A stretch of DNA of 22,408 bases from CAYMRB01 sp964392615 (GTDB taxonomy: Bacteria > Planctomycetota > UBA8108), in assembly GCA_964392615.1 (NCBI GenBank), contig CAYMRB010000120.1, positions 1-22,408 on the forward strand. Reading direction: 5' to 3'. The notes beneath the pieces were generated by a model. It had not been told where the DNA came from. It saw nothing but the letters and a program-made list of their open reading frames with translations, and did no database searches. The position numbers and the translations under genes were made by a program. Below, piece by piece: positions 15,013 through 20,781 of this stretch (the first letter of the stretch is position 1; every line of letters begins with the position of its first letter).

Positions 15013-15497
15013 GGCGAGCCTCCGTACGCGCCGACAGACCCGCCGTACCGCCGTTCGCGCTCGCGTCGATCGCGGCGCTCGCCGGCGCTCATCGAATCGA
15101 GAGACTCCGTCGGGCGCTCGAACAGCATCGTCTGCAGCTCGAACACCGGCTCCTCGGAGCTCTCGTGGAGGATCTGCACCGTGACGCTGTACAGGCCGTC
15201 GAGGTTGGCGTCCTCGATCGACTGCGTCCAGCGATACGCTGCCATGGCACCGGTGAACTCGCCCTCGTCCTCTCCCGTGATGATCCAGCTCTCCGCGCGC
15301 AGCTCCTCGAGGCGTCCGGACGCCAGAAGAACGGCTTGCGAGTGACGCTCCGCCGCCTTGCTGCCCTGGATCGACGCAGTGACGCCATGCGTCAGACCGA
15401 CGAGCGCGAAACCGAAGATCAAGAGCGCGCAGAGAACCTCGACGAGCGAGAAGCCGTCGCGGGTCGCATCTGTACGGTCTCTTGTTGCGGCTCTCAC
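15009..15497 (-). CDS. gspI: Type II secretion minor pseudopilin GspI
   Basis: The product is 162 aa, starting at GTG 15497. A strong GGAGGTGA upstream contains the stop codon of gspH. The leader ends at Gly15 and is followed by FSLVEVLCALLIFGFALVGL with Glu20 at +5. EERLEEL-like helix residues (ASGRLEELRAE) and YRWTQSIED match the GspI globular domain. The C-terminal 25 residues are unusually rich in Arg, Gly and Tyr (RRDRRERERRYGGSVGAYGG) and are not part of the core fold. GspI nucleates the tip complex with GspJ and GspK in known systems. Confidence 0.93.
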   Translation of the reverse strand: MRAATRDRTDATRDGFSLVEVLCALLIFGFALVGLTHGVTASIQGSKAAERHSQAVLLASGRLEELRAESWIITGEDEGEFTGAMAAYRWTQSIEDANLDGLYSVTVQILHESSEEPVFELQTMLFERPTESLDSMSAGERRDRRERERRYGGSVGAYGGSP

Positions 15498-15501
15498 GTC
15501 G

Positions 15502-15509
15502 TCACCTCC
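15502..15509 (-). promoter_or_regulatory. Ribosome binding site of gspI overlapping the gspH stop
   Basis: GGAGGTGA on the minus strand is a near-perfect Shine-Dalgarno sequence, with the GGAGG core 7 nt before the GTG at 15497. Its last three bases are the TGA stop of gspH, so termination and re-initiation are closely linked. Confidence 0.85.
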
Positions 15510-16194
15510 AGCCCCCGTGGTCGCGACTCCCCGGACCGTGGTACTCCGACGTCACGCGAACCCGCGCGGTCGACGGATGGACGTCGATCCACAGCTCGCA
15601 GCCGCTCCGATCGCGCAGCGCGACGCGCGGTGCCTCGACGGTGCCGTCCGGGAGAAAGTGAATCGCGCCGCCTCCCGAGCGTCCGTCGCGCGCGTCGTCT
15701 CGCTCGCCCCACCGCGACCCGTCGTCGCCGAGCCTGTCGGTGCCGCGATCGCCGCGATCGCCGCGATCTCCCCAGCGGTCGCCCGAGTCGTCGTCCCATC
15801 CGCCGCGCCAGCCGCCCCGCTGCGCGTGTGCGGCAAGCGTGATGCTCGGCGGCACATCGAAGCGCTGCGCCGCGTCGCTCGGTCTCCACGCGACGGCGAT
15901 CTCCGCAGCGGCTTCCGGCGGCGCTTCGACCTTCTCTTCGAGCCGGAGGCGACCGCGCGCCGCATCCACGCGAACGCGATGCTCGCGCCCGGTCGTCACG
16001 GCCTGGCTATGCCCCAGGTGGCACAGCGCGACGATCTCGCGGCTCGCCGCGCGCAGCCGCGCCTCGTCATAGGTGCCGCCGAACTGCGGCAGAATCGCAG
16101 CGCTGAGAATCCCGATGAGCACGATGACGACCATCAGCTCGACGAGCGTGTAGCCGTTCGACTCCGGAGGATGTCCCAGACGCGATTCCAACAC
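15502..16194 (-). CDS. gspH: Type II secretion minor pseudopilin GspH
   Basis: The product is 230 aa, starting at GTG 16194, two bases after the gspG stop, with GGGAAGAG upstream. The prepilin leader ends at Gly14. The mature protein begins with Tyr rather than Phe (YTLVELMVVIVLIGIL), and Glu19 is at +5. The GspH-type fold follows: REIVALCHLGHSQAVTTGR, EHRVRVD, then AIHFLPDGTVEAPRVALRD near 177-195. Residues about 127-176 are an insertion of Gly, Asp, Arg and Trp, including three DRG triplets. The family is usually 150-190 aa. In known systems it links the tip complex to the GspG shaft. Confidence 0.9.
   Translation of the reverse strand: MLESRLGHPPESNGYTLVELMVVIVLIGILSAAILPQFGGTYDEARLRAASREIVALCHLGHSQAVTTGREHRVRVDAARGRLRLEEKVEAPPEAAAEIAVAWRPSDAAQRFDVPPSITLAAHAQRGGWRGGWDDDSGDRWGDRGDRGDRGTDRLGDDGSRWGERDDARDGRSGGGAIHFLPDGTVEAPRVALRDRSGCELWIDVHPSTARVRVTSEYHGPGSRDHGGWR
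15742..15768 (-). repeat. 9-bp tandem repeat in gspH
   Basis: Three perfect copies of GCCGCGATC (plus strand) encode DRG triplets within the Asp/Gly/Arg-rich insertion of GspH. Confidence 0.85.
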
Positions 16195-16196
16195 CG

Positions 16197-16658
16197 CTAC
16201 TCTTCCCGCCAGTTGCCGATGTCCTTCGCGAGCCCATCGCCGCCGTCCGCGCCGTCGGAGCCGGTCGACCAGAGGTCGTAGGTGCGCGTCCGATCGCCAG
16301 GGAACTTATAGCGGTACTCGTGTTTCCACGGGTCGAGCTCGAGCTCCTTGATATACGGTCCCTTCCAGCTCTCGCCGCCATCCGCCGGACGGTCGAGAAG
16401 CGCCTTCAAGCCCTCCTCGGTCGTCGGATAGCGATCCATGTGGAGGTAATACATCTCGAGTTGCTTCTCGAGAACCGTGATCATGCCCCTCGCCGCGGTG
16501 ACCTTGGCGTCCTGCGTCAGCCGGCCGAATTGCGGGATGATCGTCACGGCGAGGATGCCCAAGATAATGACAACGACCATGATCTCGACGAGCGTGAAGC
16601 CCGCCCTGCGAAGAGCTCCCCGCCGGATCTGTGCCGTCTGTCTGTCGCGTTGCCTCAT
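16197..16658 (-). CDS. gspG: Type II secretion major pseudopilin GspG
   Basis: GspG is the subunit of the pseudopilus shaft that pushes substrates through the secretin. The product is 153 aa, starting at ATG 16658 with GAGGT 6 nt upstream. The leader ends at Gly20, followed by FTLVEIMVVVIILGILAVTI with Glu25 at +5. The globular domain shows the GspG signature RYPTTEEGLKALL (76-88), then DPWKHEYRYKFPG (109-121). YDLWSTGSDGADGGDG (127-142) is the C-terminal calcium-binding loop of this family, and DIGNW ends the fold. Length and motifs are entirely normal, unlike several of the other pseudopilins here. Confidence 0.97.
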   Translation of the reverse strand: MRQRDRQTAQIRRGALRRAGFTLVEIMVVVIILGILAVTIIPQFGRLTQDAKVTAARGMITVLEKQLEMYYLHMDRYPTTEEGLKALLDRPADGGESWKGPYIKELELDPWKHEYRYKFPGDRTRTYDLWSTGSDGADGGDGLAKDIGNWREE

Positions 16659-16707
16659 CGATTGACCTCGTCAACGAATTGGTGATGTCTCGATTGATAC
16701 GGGCCCG

Positions 16708-18111
16708 TCATCGGAGCGACGAGCTCATGCGGAAGATCGGCAGGAGCAGCGCGACGACGATGAATCCGACGAGCGCTCCGACCACGAGGATCAGTACCGG
16801 AGCCAGCAGCGAGATCAGTGTCTTCGACCGACCCCGCATGTGGCGCTCCTGAATCTTGGCGACCTTGAGCAGCATCACGTCGAGCGTGCCGGTCTCCTCG
16901 CCGACCGCAATCATCTGGACCATCGTCGCTGGAAACAGCCCGAGACGGCGAATCGGCGTGGCGAGCGAATCGCCGCCGCGCGTGCCCTCCGCGACCTCGT
17001 CGATCTGTCGCGACACGTGACGGTTGCCGACCGTGTTGCGGACGATCTCGAGCGCCGGAAGCAGGGACACGCCGCTGTGGACGAGCGTTCCGAGCGTTCG
17101 CGCGAAACGCGTCAGCACCGACGCGCGGAAAACGGGGCCGACGACGGGAACTCGCAGCTTCCAGCGGTCGAGCCGCGCGCCGCCGGCAGGCGATCGATAG
17201 TACCAGCGCAGGAGCAGCGCGGCGGCAACGATCGCGATGACCAGGACGAGCCACCAGCCCTGGAAGAAGCGGCTCGTGGCGAGCAGGATGCGCGTCGGCA
17301 TCGGCAGCGCGTCCATCAGGTCTTCGAGCATCCCGAACAGGCGCGGCAACACGAACGCGAGGAGAACGAACGTCGTGACGGCACCCATGATGAGCACGAA
17401 TACCGGATAGGCGACGGCTCCGAGCACCTCGCCGCGAATTTCGTCCTCGTTCTCGAGGAGCGTGGCGAGGTCATCGAGCACTCGCGCGAGCTGGCCGGAC
17501 TCTTCGCCGACCTTGACCATGCTCGAGTAGAGAGGCGGGAAGAGCGTCGGATACGTCGCGAGCGCCTGCGACAGAGAGCGCCCCCCGCGCACCTGGGCGC
17601 CGAGGTCCTCGATGACCCCGCGCAGGGCGTCGTTCTCCTCCTCGTCGCCGAGCCCCTCGAGGGCGCGCGGAATCGGGATGCTCGCCTCGAGGAGAGTCGC
17701 CATCTCGCGCGTGAAGGCGGTCACCTCCTTGCGCGTGACGCGACCCTGCGGCCGTCGCGCGCCGACCGGGGACACGGCGGCCGGGAGGTCGACCTGCTTC
17801 CGCGGTGGCCGCTGCGCCTCGCGCGCGTGCTCGACGACGTCGACGTCCGGACCGCGCTCACGCGCTTTCGGCGCCTCGACGGGCGCCGTGTCGACCGCTT
17901 CGTCCTCGCGGGGAGCCCGCTGCGCGCTGCCCGATCGTCGCTCGACGGCGACGCCTGTCTCGGCCGCCGCTTCGCTGCACACGTCGAGCCGCGACGGGAA
18001 CAGGCCGCGGTCGGCGAGAAGCGACAGCGCGCGCTGACGGTCGATCGCGTCGACCTCGCCTTCGACGAGGCTGCCGCTCGGCTCCCGTGCCTGATAACGA
18101 AACGACACCAA
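16708..18111 (-). CDS. gspF: Type II secretion inner-membrane platform protein GspF
   Basis: The product is 467 aa. The start is TTG at 18111, with AGGAG 9 nt upstream; a GTG at 18108 would have 12-nt spacing. Two T2SSF domains lie at about 128-250 and 332-455, each with a VGEE(S/T)G motif (201-206 and 403-408). Three membrane segments fall at about 233-258, 287-304 and 432-458, the usual GspF topology. Residues 1-45 form a small N-terminal domain (FRYQAREPSGSLVEGEVDA). Residues 46-123 are a charged, Pro/Arg-rich linker that makes this protein about 60 residues longer than typical. GspF contacts GspE and GspL at the cytoplasmic face. It lies 25 bp after gspE and 49 bp before gspG. Confidence 0.96.
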   Translation of the reverse strand: MVSFRYQAREPSGSLVEGEVDAIDRQRALSLLADRGLFPSRLDVCSEAAAETGVAVERRSGSAQRAPREDEAVDTAPVEAPKARERGPDVDVVEHAREAQRPPRKQVDLPAAVSPVGARRPQGRVTRKEVTAFTREMATLLEASIPIPRALEGLGDEEENDALRGVIEDLGAQVRGGRSLSQALATYPTLFPPLYSSMVKVGEESGQLARVLDDLATLLENEDEIRGEVLGAVAYPVFVLIMGAVTTFVLLAFVLPRLFGMLEDLMDALPMPTRILLATSRFFQGWWLVLVIAIVAAALLLRWYYRSPAGGARLDRWKLRVPVVGPVFRASVLTRFARTLGTLVHSGVSLLPALEIVRNTVGNRHVSRQIDEVAEGTRGGDSLATPIRRLGLFPATMVQMIAVGEETGTLDVMLLKVAKIQERHMRGRSKTLISLLAPVLILVVGALVGFIVVALLLPIFRMSSSLR

Positions 18112-18136
18112 GATTCTGTTCTCCTGTCGTGAAACT

Positions 18137-19855
18137 CTAATCCGCCGCGACGTCGGTCAGCGCCACGCGCACGAGCTCGTCGAGGGTGGTCACGCCGGCT
18201 GCCGCCTTGCGGAGCCCGTCCTCGCGAATCGTCACCATCGTCTCGAGCGACGCCGCCCGGATTTCCGCGCTCGACGCGCGCGCGAGGACCAGCTCGCGAA
18301 TCGGCGTATCGAGAACGAGAAGCTCGAAGAGCCCGGTCCGGCCGCGGTATCCGGTATCGCGACACTCGCGGCAACCGACGCCGTGGTAGAACGGCCCCGG
18401 GCCCGGATCGACGCCGACCGACTCCATCCTCTGACGCAGAGCCGGATCGACCGACGTCTCTTGCCGACACCCGGTGCAGATCATGCGCACGAGACGCTGC
18501 GCGAGCGCGCCCTCGAGCGACGACGAGATCAGGAACGGCTCGACGTCCATGTCGAGCAGACGCGTCACCGCACCGGGAGCGTCGTTCGTGTGCAGCGTGC
18601 TGAACACGAGGTGACCGGTGAGCGCGGCCCGGATCGCGATCTCCGCTGTCTCCGTATCGCGAATCTCTCCGACCATGACGATGTCCGGATCCTGACGCAG
18701 GATCGCGCGCAAGCCGGTCGCGAACGTGAATCCACGCGCCGGCCGCACCGGAATCTGAGCGACCCCGTGGAGCTCGTACTCGACGGGATCCTCGATCGTC
18801 AGGATCTTCTTCTCGGTCGTGTACAGCCCGCGTATGACCGAGTACAGCGTCGTCGTCTTTCCCGATCCCGTCGGGCCCGTCGCGAGGAAGATGCCATGCG
18901 GCTTGCTGACGACCGTCTGGAGCACGGCCGCGCGCTCCGCGTCGAAGCCGAGCTCCTCGAGGCTGCCGACGCGCGCGTCCTTTTCGAGGAGGCGCAGCAC
19001 GATGCTCTCGCCGTAGATCGTCGGCATCGTGCCGACGCGGACGTCGACGCGCCGGTCTTCGTGCTGGATCTGAATGTGCCCGTCCTGCGGTATGAAGCGC
19101 TCGGCGATGTTCATGTCGGCCATGATCTTGATACGGGAGATCAGGGCCGCGTGCAGGTGTCGTGGCGGCGGCGGCATCACCTCGAGGATGCCGTCGATGC
19201 GATAGCGGAGCTCGAGCGAGCCGTCGAACGGCACGATGTGGATGTCGCTCGCGCGCTCTCGGAGAGCCGACGAAATGATGACGTTGACGAGGTTGACGAC
19301 GGTCGGCTCGCTCGCCATGACCTCGATGTCGTGGAGGCTGTCGGCCCCCTCGACCGCCATCGCGTCGTCGTCGAGCCCCTCGATCATGCGCTCGACAGTG
19401 ATTTCGTAGCACTCGGCGACCTTGACGCGGATCTCCTCGCGCGTCGCGAGCACCTCCTCGATCTCGTAGCCGCTGAGGAGACGGGCGTCCTCGATGACAC
19501 GACGGTCGCCGGGCTCAGACGTGGCGAGGCGCAGTACGCCGTTCGCCAGCGCGACGGGCAGCACGTCGTTCGACCGCGCGTACTCGCGCGGCAGGGCGTC
19601 GAGCGCGCTCGGTGAAATCTCGATGTCGCGCAAATCGACGCGCGCCAGCCGGTGCTGCGCCGCGAGCCCGGAAAGGAGCGCCGCCTCGTCGAGCGCGCCG
19701 ATCTCGACGAGACAATGGCCCAGCCTTCGACCGGACGACGATTGCCGTTGTAAGCCGCGATCGAGATCCTCGGCGGTGATCGTGCCCGCGCGGACGAGTA
19801 TCTCGCCCAATCGCGCTCGACCGTCCGCGCCGCTTGTCGATGTCTCTGGGAGCAT
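18137..19855 (-). CDS. gspE: Type II secretion ATPase GspE with MshEN cyclic-di-GMP-binding domain
   Basis: GspE is the cytoplasmic hexameric ATPase that powers pseudopilus assembly. The product is 572 aa from the ATG at 19855. Residues about 13-150 form an MshEN-type domain. Its two 24-residue motifs (15-38 and 44-67) each fit R-L-G-x-x-L-V-x-x-G-x-(I/L)-x4-L-x3-L-x-x-Q and are separated by exactly five residues. The catalytic part has Walker A GPTGSGKT (327-334), the Asp box ILTIEDPVEYEL, the Walker B region PDIVMVGEIRDTETA and the His box TGHLVFSTLHTNDA. A C-terminal CTGC...CREC pair forms the tetracysteine zinc site. It is the first gene of the operon. The known MshEN function is c-di-GMP binding; that GspE here responds to c-di-GMP is a prediction. 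Confidence 0.97.
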   Translation of the reverse strand: MLPETSTSGADGRARLGEILVRAGTITAEDLDRGLQRQSSSGRRLGHCLVEIGALDEAALLSGLAAQHRLARVDLRDIEISPSALDALPREYARSNDVLPVALANGVLRLATSEPGDRRVIEDARLLSGYEIEEVLATREEIRVKVAECYEITVERMIEGLDDDAMAVEGADSLHDIEVMASEPTVVNLVNVIISSALRERASDIHIVPFDGSLELRYRIDGILEVMPPPPRHLHAALISRIKIMADMNIAERFIPQDGHIQIQHEDRRVDVRVGTMPTIYGESIVLRLLEKDARVGSLEELGFDAERAAVLQTVVSKPHGIFLATGPTGSGKTTTLYSVIRGLYTTEKKILTIEDPVEYELHGVAQIPVRPARGFTFATGLRAILRQDPDIVMVGEIRDTETAEIAIRAALTGHLVFSTLHTNDAPGAVTRLLDMDVEPFLISSSLEGALAQRLVRMICTGCRQETSVDPALRQRMESVGVDPGPGPFYHGVGCRECRDTGYRGRTGLFELLVLDTPIRELVLARASSAEIRAASLETMVTIREDGLRKAAAGVTTLDELVRVALTDVAAD

Positions 19856-20041
19856 CCCGCTACCCGCTTCCTCCTACACAAGGAACAGCCACGGCCACTC
19901 ACTCACGTTCGGCCGCGGCGCGACGACTCGCGTCGACCGGCAACTCGGCCGGCGTAACGCGAAGTCCCCTCACCTATTCATAGACGCTTGGATTCCTCCT
20001 GCGTCCGGACTTTTCATCCGACTTTGCGGTATGACGAATCC

Positions 20042-20059
20042 GTGTCACTGCTGTGTCAC
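20042..20059. promoter_or_regulatory. Direct repeat GTGTCAC x2, 11-bp period
   Basis: GTGTCAC occurs at 20042-20048 and again at 20053-20059, one helical turn apart, in the divergent region upstream of gspE. The spacing suits a regulator binding the same DNA face twice. No regulator gene is nearby and no known operator is recognised. Confidence 0.35.
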
Positions 20060-20170
20060 CGGGACGCGGAAGGAGGAGGGCGCGACTTCCCGCAATTATC
20101 ACCCGTGGTTCCATCGACATCCCGTCATTCGGAGAGAATCTCTGGGCGTGTCGGGATTTGGTTTGGGGGG

Positions 20171-20185
20171 TGTCAGTGGCTGACA
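20171..20185. promoter_or_regulatory. Inverted repeat TGTCAG-TGG-CTGACA
   Basis: Perfect 6-bp arms with a 3-bp centre, just upstream of the lipoprotein ATG at 20203. The left arm with the preceding G reads GTGTCAG, nearly the same as the two GTGTCAC elements 110-130 bp away. It could be an operator; a possible GTG start at 20176 falls inside it. Confidence 0.35.
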
Positions 20186-20202
20186 TACGATGCGCGCTGC
20201 CG

Positions 20203-20721
20203 ATGGACATGATGTCACCGCCCGAGCCTTCGCCCGATCGCGGAGCGAGGAAGGAGTTCGTACGTGCCGGTGTCGCTCGGATCGCGAGCGGTGCGGGTGC
20301 TGCGCTTGCGGCGGCTCTGGTCACGGTTGCGGTGGGTTGTGCGACGGGCACGAGTGCGGGCGATGCGGGATCGCGATCCGATGCCGTGACCGCGGGCCTT
20401 CGACGTCTGGGTTTGCGACTCGAGAGCGAGCCGGAAGCGATGGTGCCACCGACCGAGCGCGGTCGTTGGGTTCCGTGCGCGGTCCTGCCGGCGCACGACG
20501 GGGCGCTCCTGCCACCGGATGAAGCGGGCTATCTGATTCTCGGCGTGCTCGAAGGCGAGGATCGCCACCTCATTTCGGGTCGTGAGAGGATCCTTCGCGC
20601 CCTGGACGCGTGGACAGGAGGGGCGGTCGTCCATCTCCGCGTGGGCAGGAATCCGTATCGTTCCGACGTGGCCCGCTCGTGGGACGTCGAGCTGTCGCTG
20701 CCGCCGTACCCGTCCTCGTGA
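20203..20721 (+). CDS. Small putative lipoprotein with PDZ-like C-terminus
   Basis: The product is 172 aa from the ATG at 20203. A GTG at 20176, preceded by a GGGGGG run, would add nine residues; the frame continues further upstream without support. A hydrophobic segment (about 28-45, ASGAGAALAAALVTVAVG) ends at Cys46, giving a lipobox-like VAVGC after an unusually long N-region. The rest is predicted extracytoplasmic. Residues about 115-170 (GYLILGVLEGEDRHLISG, then ALDAWTGGAVVHLRVGR and WDVELSLPPY) follow the strand-helix-strand pattern at the end of a PDZ domain, but this is a visual resemblance only. It is divergent from the T2SS operon, and the M3 peptidase gene begins 15 bp downstream. 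Function unknown. Confidence 0.6.
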   Translation: MDMMSPPEPSPDRGARKEFVRAGVARIASGAGAALAAALVTVAVGCATGTSAGDAGSRSDAVTAGLRRLGLRLESEPEAMVPPTERGRWVPCAVLPAHDGALLPPDEAGYLILGVLEGEDRHLISGRERILRALDAWTGGAVVHLRVGRNPYRSDVARSWDVELSLPPYPSS

Positions 20722-20736
20722 CGCTCTGAACCCCGT

Positions 20737-20781
20737 ATGCTTGCCGCCCCCATGCTTCCCGCCCCCATGCTGCCCGTCACC
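20737..20781 (+). repeat. Triplicated 15-bp start region of the M3 peptidase gene
   Basis: Three consecutive near-identical 15-bp units begin with ATG at 20737, 20752 and 20767, the third more diverged after ATGCTGCCCGTC. Each ATG is in frame with the peptidase and none has a clear ribosome binding site. Confidence 0.8.

Larger units (their letters stand above)
19856..20202. other. Divergent intergenic region between gspE and the small lipoprotein gene
   Basis: About 350 bp without a convincing gene. It should contain the promoter of the T2SS operon (leftward) and of the lipoprotein gene (rightward). I found no hexamer pair with good match and spacing in either direction. An AGGAGG lies 14 nt before the gspE ATG, somewhat far for a ribosome binding site. 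Three GTGTCA motifs and one perfect dyad are present at 20042-20185. Confidence 0.6.
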
